Shown here one piece after another: positions 19,881-28,774 of a stretch of DNA of 37,223 nucleotides; the stretch's first letter is position 1; every line of letters begins with the position of its first letter. Both the position numbers and the translations under genes were made by a program. This DNA is from Trichomonas tenax. Taxonomy: Eukaryota > Parabasalia > Trichomonadida > Trichomonadidae. The stretch covers positions 1 through 37,223 of the forward strand of contig JALKBU010000483.1 of assembly GCA_023091735.1 (NCBI GenBank), given 5' to 3'. The notes below the pieces were generated by a model. It worked only from the letters and a program-made list of their open reading frames with translations. It was not told the origin of the DNA and did no database searches.

Positions 19881-20686
19881 TTACAAGAAGTTGTTAAATT
19901 AATTTTAAACAATATATATGGTAAAACTATTTTAAGTTCTATTAATGATAAAATTATATTTATTGATGAAAATGATGCCACACGTTTTATTACTAAGAAT
20001 TATAATAATATTATTAAATTAGAAACTTTAAATGGATCTAATAAAGTTATATTGCAATTATAAAAATCAATAGTTAGACATTTTAACTTTTATCCGTTAG
20101 GAGTTAATATATTATCTATGTCTAAGAGAATTATGAATGAAGTGTTTTGTACATCTGAAGATCTTGGTTTAAGTATTTTCTATCAAGATACAGATAGTTT
20201 ACATATGTTTAATAAAGATATTGGTGTACTTGCTGAAGAATTTAAGAAACCTTATAACAGAGAATTAATAGGTAAAAACCTTGGACAATTCCATAGTGAT
20301 TTTGCTGAAATAACACCAGGTATATCTTCATTAGCATATAAATCGATATTGTTGGTAAGAAAACATATATAGATCAATTAACAAATAAAAATAATGAAAT
20401 AGCATTCCATTGTAGAATGAAAGGTATTAAGCAAGATGTCATAGCAATAGTAGCTAATGAAATGTTCCCAAATAGTATTCAAATTAATATAATGAAAATA
20501 AGATGTTATTTGAACCTGTCGGTGATTGTGATAAAGATAGTGAATTTAGTATTATGAAATTATATAAGAGATTATATAATGGTGATGAAATCGAATTTAT
20601 GTAAATCTATAAATCCATGTTTTGAAAATACATTTGATTTTACAGTTGTTACTAAACATTTATTCATACGTAAACTTAAGTTTTAA
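19881..20686 (+). pseudogene. Protein-primed family-B DNA polymerase, C-terminal fragment (Polinton/Maverick-like)
   Basis: The fragment begins just before motif B (KLILNNIYG, 19896-19922), where the family has KxxxNSxYG, and carries motif C as YQDTDS (20181-20198). Next come a Polinton-type block (YNRELIGKNLGQFHSDF), a KKTYIDQL block in another frame and an FIRKLKF ending at 20684-20686. The whole N-terminal part (exonuclease domain, motif A) is missing. Inside what remains are one in-frame TAA (20061-20063) and about three frameshifts (near 20345, 20490 and 20600). Upstream and downstream of the TAA the reading is in the same frame and stays family-like. It is very AT-rich, unlike the cellular genes here. 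It replicated a self-synthesising element and is now dead. A linear-plasmid or related-virus origin is the alternative. Confidence 0.8.
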
Positions 20687-20724
20687 TTAAATACTAACCA
20701 GATTATTTTATTTTTCTTTAAACA

Positions 20725-21231
20725 ATGACGTTAAGATAAATACCATTAAATGCTTTATTCATATCTGACAATAGATATTCATATAGAGATGATCATGTTG
20801 CTACATTTAATTTGAGTAGTCCATTTAATCAATGACCAGGAGATCAAAGAACATATGCTGGTTATAGATATTGGATTGAATTTGAATTTATTTATGCTAA
20901 TGATGATTTTAAGAATATTATTAATTATGAACAATTAAAAGAACGTATTGAAAAAACTACAGATATAATTACTAAAAATATATGGGATAGAAATAGCTGT
21001 ATATTATATAGTAATATAGCACAAGAAGTTCAAGATGAATATCTTGGTCACACAAGAAAATAAACATTATCACATATTAAGTTTTTTAGACTTAAGGGTT
21101 TTAATGATGAATTTTGGGTTGATTTATATTCTACAGTTAATCATAAAACACCAATTATATTACCAAAAGATAATAAAGACCAATTATATATCGAAGCAAT
21201 ACTATTAGATGGTAATATAGCAGTTTTGTAA
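20725..21231 (+). pseudogene. Unknown Polinton-like gene, 168 codons with three nonsense codons
   Basis: One frame runs from ATG 20725 to TAA 21229-21231. It is interrupted only by TAA at codon 5, TGA near codon 37 (FNQ-TGA-PGDQRTY) and TAA near codon 113; there are no frameshifts. The peptide has many aromatic and acidic residues (YAGYRYWIEFEFIYANDDF). I do not recognise it. It lies 38 bp after the polymerase end and 26 bp before the resolvase-like start, so the three were probably one element's gene cluster. An early start with a stop at codon 5 makes it nonfunctional under the standard code. Confidence 0.55.
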
Positions 21232-21257
21232 TTTATTTTTAATGTATAATAAGTTTG

Positions 21258-21315
21258 ATGTATTTATCTTTAGATATTGGTTCTAGAAATACTGGATTTG
21301 CTGTTTATGAAATAT
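21258..21315 (+). pseudogene. Start of a RuvC-like (RNase H fold) nuclease, truncated
   Basis: ATG at 21258 followed by 18 more codons: MYLSLDIGSRNTGFAVYEI. This is the first strand of an RNase-H-fold Holliday-junction resolvase, with the catalytic Asp in LDIGSRNTGFA, as in RuvC and the poxvirus A22-type resolvases. The frame then meets the fold-back element at 21316 and no continuation is evident past 22106. Only about 19 residues support the call, so other RNase H/actin-like ATPase folds remain possible. Its position directly after PolB and the unknown frame suggests it belonged to the same element. Confidence 0.45.
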
Positions 21316-22106
21316 GGGCAATTAAATTTTTATACACAAAGTCGGCGAAACTCGATTTTTAACTCACTGGATTAACTTTTTGCGAAGTTATTGAACCACA
21401 ATGTACAAAATCATCTTGTGCATGATATATTAAAGAATTAGCTAACAAAGTATATATTCATTAAAATATTAGATATATCTTGCATCAAAAATATTGATTT
21501 GCCATGATGTGCTTTACTCATTATAATATATTATATTATAATTGTATAGCATTTTTATAACGTAAAATAGGCTGTTGTCGATGATAAATAGGTAAATCTA
21601 ATCACAAATATGCTTTTTAACTTTTTGAAAAAAAATGTATACTAAAATCATTGTATTTTAGGGAGAATTATATAATTCTCCCAAAAAATGTCACATTTCG
21701 GCTCTTTTCAATTTTTCAAATTTAACTGGTTAAATTTTTGGGAGAATAACACACAGAGCTTATGTGTGGACACTTGGAATACTTTTTTCCAAAAAAGCTA
21801 AAAAAGCTTAAAAAGCATATTTGTGATTAGATTTACCTATTTATCATCGACAACAGCCTATTTTACGTTATAAAAATGCTATACAATTATAATATAATAT
21901 ATTATAATGAGTAAAGCACATCATGGCAAATCAATATTTTTGATGCAAGATATATCTAATATTTTAATGAATATATACTTTGTTAGCTAATTCTTTAATA
22001 TATCATGCACAAGATGATTTTGTACATTGTGGTTCAATAACTTCGCAAAAAGTTAATCCAGTGAGTTAAAAAATCGAGTTTCGCCGACTTTGCGTATCAA
22101 TTTTAG
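21316..22106. mobile_element. Long-inverted-repeat (fold-back) element, copy 2
   Basis: About 790 bp with two outer arms of about 320 bp. The left arm runs from GGGCAATTAAATTTTTATAC at 21316 to about 21635. The right arm runs from about 21790 to 22106 as its reverse complement, with scattered mismatches and a worn right end (GCGTATCAATTTT). The middle contains the inner hairpin sequence of copy 1 on the right side only (GGGAGAATAACACACAGAGC); the left inner side is replaced by a small AGGGAGAATTATATAATTCTCCC hairpin. There is no coding capacity. It inserted into the RuvC-like gene. No clear target duplication is visible because the right end is worn. Confidence 0.88.
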
Positions 22107-22632
22107 ACAAGCCACACAAGAACACTGTTGCTGATTTAACAGGACAAATCGAAGACTTAATTCACACTCCCTGATAGCAAGTGCTTTGCTGAGCTCATTT
22201 ACACAGTTTTGTATTATTTTTGCCTTATTATTTCAAGCATTTCATAATTAGCCTTAAACTTATTTGTTAAGTCCTCAGTGGAGTTATCGAATGTTCGAAT
22301 TGAATCAAGTCCGATTTGCTTTTCATAAATTAACTTATGAAGTTCCATGCTCTTAGAATCCATTTTCTCATTTTGTTTCAGTTTTTCGGATATGCTTTGC
22401 TAAAGTTTAGCGATTTGATCATGAAAATCATTACTTTGATCATAATCTTTAGGAACAGATTCAAACTCCTTTGTTTGTCACTAGCAAATGCTTCAAGATG
22501 TTTGTTCTTAGAATCTGTATCATTATTCTTCTTCTGCTTGCCAGCAACAGCTTTGCCAAGTTTGGCGAGCTTACCTTCAACCTCTGGGATATTTTCGAGC
22601 GCATTATGCTTGTCAGGATACAGAAACATCTA
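22107..22632 (-). pseudogene. Coiled-coil protein relic
   Basis: On the minus strand a frame from ATG about 22629 begins MFLYPDKHNALENIPEVEGK and is lysine-, glutamate- and glutamine-rich. The reading then shifts near 22450 and continues through a charged stretch (KDYDQSNDFHDQIAKL, stop, SISEKLKQNEKMDSK) to a stop at about 22220. The pattern is a broken gene for a helical, probably coiled-coil, protein. I recognise no family. The plus-strand frame over the same bases is its shadow. Confidence 0.45.
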
Positions 22633-22680
22633 AAATTCAATCTATTTTATCCTTCTGCATGCACAGGAGGACAATAGAGA

Positions 22681-24835
22681 ATGGAATATAGTTGTTTATA
22701 GTTATTTTTCATTTGTTTGATAATATTAAATAGAGTTCTGATACTTTTGATAGGCGATGAAAAATTCACAGTGTGTATGCATGAATTCTACTTATGCTTA
22801 TTAATCTATGTCGTCAATATTGAAATAATCAGTATTAAAAACTTAATAAAAAAGACTAATTTTTATAATTAGACTGCAAATGTGCATTATAATATGTGCA
22901 TGTATTAAAAATGCAATTTTTGATTTTTTTGACATTTTGTTGCACTCACTTTACATTGTCAAAATTATATATCACAAGCATTTTTGTTATTTACGCTGTT
23001 GCCGATAAATTTCTCTGCGCAGGAAGGATGCACACGTATGCAAAATAATATATACTGAATAACATCAAAATTTAAATGAATATTTTTGATATTTTCTCAT
23101 TCACGTCCATATACATGTTGGATGCTCAATGCAGCATGCAAAAGCATGTACACAAGTACATATGTTATGAAATAAGAGACTTGAGAAAATAATTTTTTAT
23201 TTTTCTGAATTTGAGGTTTGTGAAAGCGCACAAATGACACACTTTTATATGAGTAGTTTAGTGTTACTTTTAATCTGACATAGTATATGATATTTTTTTT
23301 GAATAGCATGCAGACTTCTTAAATACAGACGAATTCATGGATTAATCAATCAAAATAATTCTAGCATCTGGTGAATGCACATTAGCACAAATATTTATAC
23401 AAAGGCAACAACAATATACAACTTGATGCAAAAGTATTTACCAGTACTATAGTATATGAGTATAATAACTGATATGCTGCTTATGATCTTCTTGATGTGA
23501 TGCACTCCAAATAACACATCGGTATTCAGTCACTTTTGAGATATTAATTTAGAGTGTATCTCGACAATACAGCGATATATTTTTGTTAAATTTTTTCTAT
23601 CTATTATACACACTATATAATGTTCATATATATATTCAACAGTTTGATATCCCTCTTCAAATCTCGATTTGTTAAATTAATGCTTTGAAACCCACATCTT
23701 TTTTCTTCATATGGAATTAAACGCATTACTTACATATTAAACACATCCAATAGTATCTGATATTACTGATTGAATCTAAGAATAACGACATGAGCCATTA
23801 TGCAGAGATCATATAATCTTGAAAAATTGTGTTTGGAGAAATTTAAACCGTTGATCATGTAATATACAACAAGTTAAAGCTATTTCCTAAATATTGCAAA
23901 ATCAAGTCGGAATCTCATATTATGATATCCAATATAGTTTATAAAATTCGCTCAAAGCTCAATAGATTCATCAGAAGAAACTTTCTATGATAATGGCTGT
24001 TTAGAAATTCCTCTAAACCTCTTTCTTCCCCAAAACTATAAACTATACCAAAAATTTTTGGTATAGTTTGTCTTCTCCTCTCAAAAAAAAATTTTTTTTT
24101 GTTTTTATAATATATAAAATCAAAATTTAGATATATTTGTTTGGAAAAAGCAACAAAAAGCTCCAAAATGAAAATCCATTAAGAAACGCACCACAGGGAA
24201 TAACAGAAATGCAAGAAGTGTATCAACTCTGGGGAGAGAACCAGATCAAACATGTATGGGCATATATAACTCTTATGTGATGCCATACATAGTTGTAGTG
24301 TTAAACATATATAATATCGTTTCATATTTTTCATTAACAATATGATATCAGCTTATTATTGAGTAAATAGCAATATTTATTATAAATATATCACATGCCA
24401 ACAACATAGTAACATATTACAAATAATACAAGCTCCTAATTGAATAATTGTTAAGTATCTTAATTTATAAATTCACGAAATCATTGCGGAGACGACAATA
24501 TACATAGATGCATGCACATATGACATGTTTTTAATGTGATGCACCAACTTATACTCATAGCCTCCCAATGAATTTGCTGAAATTATTGATTAATAAAAAT
24601 AAAGTGTTCAAAAATAAAAACGATGAAAAATAATTAGCATCATATATACTATTTTATTAATGTAAACTGTGTCAAATAAAATGTGAAAAACGTGACTTTT
24701 AACCATATTCACTTTTTGAAATATAGTTTATTATAACATTTACATAATGGTAATGCTAATTTCGCCAATTTTGGTCGCTAAAACCAAATTTGAGAGTCAA
24801 AACACTTCTGAAATGCAGCAAAATGAAGTGATAGA
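22681..24835. other. AT-rich intergenic region with palindrome; no gene
   Basis: About 2.1 kb without a credible gene; frames on both strands are short and lysine/phenylalanine-rich. 24040-24069 is a perfect 30-bp palindrome (half-site AAACTATACCAAAAA). TGTGATGCA-type words recur at about 23496 and 24536, and TGTGATGCC at 24277. The last, near CATGTATGGGCATATATAACTC, resembles the sub-terminal part of the mariner-like element at 30385, so old relics of that family may be present. Confidence 0.55.
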
Positions 24836-24848
24836 CCAAAAAGTGACA
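24836..24848 (+). promoter_or_regulatory. CCAAAAAGTGACA box before the kinase gene
   Basis: CCAAAAAGTGACA ends five bases before the ATG at 24854. It matches the boxes at the ankyrin gene and the transposase relic in sequence and in its very short distance to the start. No classical initiator is closer. Confidence 0.45.
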
Positions 24849-24853
24849 ATATA

Positions 24854-26278
24854 ATGGCAGATATCTCGCAGCAAGTTCTTCCGCAACTTGTGAAGTACTG
24901 TTGCGACTTAAACGAGTTCAAATTCGGCGAAAAGATCGGTGAAGGAGGCTTCGGAGAGGTTTTCTTTGCGATTCATCAACCAACAGGAACAAAATCAGCA
25001 GTTAAAAAGCTTTTCTTGAAGAAAATGGAGGGCGATGACTTGGTGTTGTTCAGACGCGAACTGGAAAACTTGGCTGTTTGCGATAATATGTTTATTTTAC
25101 CTTTTTTGGGTTGCACGTTGACATATCCTTTCACTATCATTACGAAACTTATTCCGAATGGATCCCTCTTCACAGCTCTCAAGCACAAAAAGAACTCTTC
25201 TAACTTAACAGGTACAGAAAAAACAATCATCGCGTACGGAATCGCTCACGGAATGGCGTATCTCCACAAACACAGAATCATGCATCGCGACTTGAAATCT
25301 CTAAATATATTACTCGACGAAAAGCTTTATCCGATCATTTGCGATTTCGGCCTTTCTCGAAGGGAAGATGAAAGAGAAGCTGAAGGATCTTCGCAATTCG
25401 CAACGAAGGACGTAGGAACGCCACATTGGATGGCTCCAGAAATGTTCGATTCAACAGTTTATTCAAACAAAGTCGATGTTTACTCTTACGGAATGCTTCT
25501 GTGGGAAATGCTCGCTGAGTCCACTCCGTTTAAGAACATGAACGCTGTGCAGATCGGTTACGCTGTTTGTAAAAAACACGAAAGACCCGCTTTTCCCGAA
25601 GACGCTCCAAAACTGCTCAAAAAACTTATTTCTCACTGCTGGAAGCAAGATCCGGACCAGAGGCCGACATTCGACGAAATCTTGAAGCTCCTTAAAGACG
25701 TTCAGCAGCTTTATTCAGGCACAAACAAGCACGCTGTCGCAAAGTTCATTCAGATGGTCGAAGCAGACGAGAAGAATCGCTGCAAGCCAGGCGAATGGAA
25801 GAAGCCGCCGCTGACACCGATGCCTGGCACTCCCAAGAAGCAGATGGGAGTATCTCCGCTGGGATATGCTCAGAAGATGCAAATGGGATCATCGCCGATG
25901 ATGAATCAGCCGATGGTGATGGGAGCGTCCCCAATGATGAACCAGGCGCCTCAGCAGATGGCTCCACAGCAGTCTATCATTGCCCAACAGCAGCAACAAC
26001 AACAGCAGGTGTCAATGCAGCACAGAATGATGCAACAGCAACAGCCAATGATGCAAGTGAGGCCGACACAGATAAATTACATCATTCTGTCGCATCCAGA
26101 GAGACAGGATTTCCTCGAAGTCTTCAATGCAGCAATGTCAATGCTGAATGTGCAGAATGCTCGTGAATTCTTCGCAAATCTAAAGTCAGCTTGCAAAGAT
26201 TCAACACCACCACAACTTTATTTTCAGTTCTTGACACAAGTTTCACAAGTTGCTCAATCAGACATCAACATCTGTTAG
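24854..26278 (+). CDS. TKL-family protein kinase, N-terminal portion ending at an in-frame TAG
   Basis: 474 residues. The kinase domain spans about 20-290: glycine loop GEGGFG (29-34), Lys in AVKKL (51), HRDLKSLN catalytic loop (about 145), DFGLSR, then GTPHWMAPE and a TKL-type lobe (KVDVYSYGMLLWEML). All catalytic residues are present. It is followed by a Met/Gln/Pro-rich linker (about 325-405, with a Q8 run) and the first 70 residues of a helical tail (DFLEVFNAAMSML...). The frame ends at TAG 26276-26278, but the same frame stays open beyond it to 27490. The product would therefore be an active-looking kinase with a truncated tail. Trichomonad TKL kinases commonly carry a long helical tail; here it is cut. 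Confidence 0.9.
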   Translation: MADISQQVLPQLVKYCCDLNEFKFGEKIGEGGFGEVFFAIHQPTGTKSAVKKLFLKKMEGDDLVLFRRELENLAVCDNMFILPFLGCTLTYPFTIITKLIPNGSLFTALKHKKNSSNLTGTEKTIIAYGIAHGMAYLHKHRIMHRDLKSLNILLDEKLYPIICDFGLSRREDEREAEGSSQFATKDVGTPHWMAPEMFDSTVYSNKVDVYSYGMLLWEMLAESTPFKNMNAVQIGYAVCKKHERPAFPEDAPKLLKKLISHCWKQDPDQRPTFDEILKLLKDVQQLYSGTNKHAVAKFIQMVEADEKNRCKPGEWKKPPLTPMPGTPKKQMGVSPLGYAQKMQMGSSPMMNQPMVMGASPMMNQAPQQMAPQQSIIAQQQQQQQQVSMQHRMMQQQQPMMQVRPTQINYIILSHPERQDFLEVFNAAMSMLNVQNAREFFANLKSACKDSTPPQLYFQFLTQVSQVAQSDINIC

Positions 26279-27490
26279 TGCTTAGTTCAGAGCGGTTTCC
26301 ATTATTTCCTGCCTTACACAATGTCCGGACTTTCGACAATTTCCTTCATTATCCTCAACACAGTTGTTTTAGCATTCCCACAGACGATTAACACAGATTT
26401 ACTCAAACTTCTCAGCCCAACAGTGCAAACGAGCTGTCAATATCTCGTTGACATATTCATTCTTTACTTCAGGAATGGCAAACATCTCGGAAATCACAAC
26501 GAAGTCTTCGATTTCATTCTCAACAATGCGGAAGCGTTCGTCAACAACACAGGTGTCTATTTCTTGACATTCTATTACAATGTATTCTCTAACTATCCAA
26601 CGAGTTGGCAGAACAGACACGCGGACATCCCTAAGATTCTCTCTAAGGCATTTATATCTCCGGATTACAAAGTTGTTGCGGCTGCTTACAAATTTGCGAT
26701 CGAATACATGGACCAGAAAGTCCAAATCGATCCACTCGATCTCTCGATACATCTCAAGAACCCACTAACTCGTTATTTAGTCTCTTCGTATCTCGCGAGA
26801 CTCCAGAATGTTGAATACACTCGTGAACTCGTTGATTCACTCATTGAAGCATCACAGGATGAAAAACTCGCTCTTGTATGTTTGTATAATGCTTTGCAAT
26901 CGAGTGCAACAGCTGCATCACTCGCAACATCGAGTTCTGTCCTTTGGTCTAAGACAAATAAATTGACGATTGTCGACAAGCTTTCTATTGCTTTGATGCT
27001 TGTTGCCAAAGAAGAGAACTTCAACTCACTTGCAAACAGTGATGGTTTCTGTGGTTTCTTGTCTGATATTCCACACACTGGAAATGCAGAACTCATTGAT
27101 ATTGCAAGTGAGATTGTTATTAAACTCCAAGCAACGAAACCATTCGTTCAGACATTAACGAGATCCGGTTTCTTCCACAACTATTTGAATGCTGTTCCTT
27201 ATCTTGGATCACAGAATGCGATCATCAAGAGTTTGTATATTATATACCTTGTCGGGTCTTCCACATTTGTTGACGATTTCATGTTGTACAAAGGATATTT
27301 GATACAGATGCTCAACATGAACAACGAGTACACTCCCTCTGCATTATCTGTCTTAGCTGTGCTCACAACATATCCAGAGCCAACTGCTATTTTCAAGCAG
27401 ATGAACTTGGTCAATATTCTCAACGGAATAAGCAACGTTCCGAGCTACCAAATGTACATTCAGGCGATTATGGCAAATCTGAATGGATAA
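26279..27490 (+). pseudogene. Helical (ARM-like) tail of the TKL kinase, separated by one stop codon
   Basis: It continues in the same frame as the kinase with no other stop or shift for 403 codons; the first Met is at 26321. It is all-helical and Leu/Ala-rich, with an ARM/HEAT-like rhythm. It aligns along its whole length with the separate gene at 28775-30217, including the residues spanning the TAG (SGFHYFLPYT against NKVVTSLPF). So the stop falls inside the domain, not at a natural boundary. It could be translated as a fragment from 26321, reached by readthrough, or simply dead. A sequencing error at one base is also possible. Base composition is the same as the kinase part. Confidence 0.8.
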
Positions 27491-27729
27491 TATATATTTT
27501 ATTTTTTCATGACAATTTATTCGTGCGATGTTAATTAGTATTTTTGATAATCATTTAAATATTATTTTTCCAATCTTCCTCTTTATTTTCAAACAATATC
27601 AACAAATTCTCAATGATGAGAATCAAAATGAAGAAAACTATCTAAAAAATCACAATTTTTAAAATTCGATTAAAACATGAAAACAAAGATAATGTCCATA
27701 TTGTTCAATCATAAAAAATTGACTTACAA
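27491..27729. other. Short AT-rich 3' flank of the kinase locus
   Basis: No gene. The sequence is A/T-rich with several AATAA-like words that could serve for 3' end formation. Confidence 0.4.
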
Positions 27730-28384
27730 ATGTATTGGCTCTTGGATGTCACGTAACGAAAGCTGTCACGAAAAGGTGATACCATCTGGCATGTAAAGTT
27801 GTCAGAATCTCTAGTTTTATATATCAAAATATTAATATTTTTGACATGTAAAGTCGTATAATCATTCAAGCTATGTATTAGTTTTTATTTCAAAATCGCG
27901 TCTGACGGGAAGAACTGGAGACTACATTGACACAGGTACCACGCATGTTAGTAGTTAAACTCACAGATCTTCCTTTCATACGCCATTATTAAGAAATCAA
28001 AGATTTCCACTTCAGAATGCCTCTGAAGAGCAAAATTAAATGCTTGATTGGGACTTGTAGCCAAGGTGCTAGCAATCCGGTACGCAGTTCTTCCTTTCAG
28101 AAGCATTCTGTAAATCGCTGATTATTTCGAAGATCGAGTCTGAAAGGAAGAACTGTGGACTGGATTGCTAGCACCTTGGCTGACAGTGCCAATGAAGCAC
28201 TTAATTTTTCTTTTCAAAATAAATTTAAACAAATATCGGATATCATTCTTCCAATAATCATTTATAATTCCATGCCACGTAAATATTTATTTGTCAAATA
28301 TTCATATTTACATGACAGATACTGTCGCTTTTGTATCACTTTTTCTTGACAACTTTCGCTACGCAACATGTATTGGCTCTTGGA
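27730..28384. mobile_element. Inverted-repeat element with exact 17-bp flanking direct repeats
   Basis: ATGTATTGGCTCTTGGA is present at 27730-27746 and again at 28368-28384, in the same orientation, flanking a 621-bp insert (27747-28367). The insert's ends are inverted: TGTCACGTAACGAAAG on the left, and on the right the complement of GTTGCGTAGCGAAAG. Inner arms pair strongly: 28030-28101 with about 28139-28210, containing AGCCAAGGTGCTAGCAATCC on one side. There is a further weaker copy of the inner arm at 27897-27935. No transposase is encoded. It resembles a MITE or fold-back element. The arms also carry CATGTAAA words (27791, 27844, 28308). Confidence 0.8.
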
Positions 28385-28774
28385 GAAATAGAATATCAAG
28401 AAAAAATGATTAAATAACGAAGATAATGAAATAATCAATTATCAATGTGTTCGATTTTTTTTTTTTTTTTTTTTTTTTTATATTTTTTTATATTGATTAA
28501 AACAGCAAAATGAAGATGGTGTTCAAATGTTTTAATAGGGAATTGCATAACTATTAATAGAGTTGCTATTGAAGGAATAGATTATCAAGAAAGAAAACGT
28601 TGAGATAATGAAGATAATGAAATAGTCAATCATTCATGTTTATAATTATTAATTTTTCGGAAGTTTTTCATCAAATCGAATTTTGTTTTGAAATCAAAAG
28701 AAGATGAAGAGATGTTGAAGAAAAACAAATAAAAAATATTTATTCCATAACAATATAACAAAAGTATTAATTTC
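28385..28774. other. Spacer with a duplicated segment and a T25 run
   Basis: GAAATAGAATATCAAGAAA...GATAATGAAATAATCAAT (about 28384-28440) is repeated with changes at about 28574-28632. Between the copies is a run of 25 T (28455-28479). No gene. It contains the presumed 3' end of the minus-strand gene that follows. Confidence 0.6.

Noticed and set aside
20061..21231. Alternative genetic code (TAA/TAG = Gln, TGA = Trp)
   Set aside because: Cellular genes in the window end normally at TAA, TAG and TGA, and the PolB relic also has frameshifts, so decay explains the stops.
25795..26166. 123-codon frame overlapping the kinase linker
   Set aside because: An alternate-frame reading of the Gln/Met-rich repeat region; the peptide is low complexity.
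24854..27490. An intron removing the TAG in the kinase
   Set aside because: No GTATGT-type donor or ACTAACACACAG-type acceptor lies around 26200-26350, and the frame is coding-like on both sides.
28155..28349. 64-codon frame in the 17-bp-repeat element
   Set aside because: It starts at GTG within inverted-repeat arms; no sign of selection on protein.
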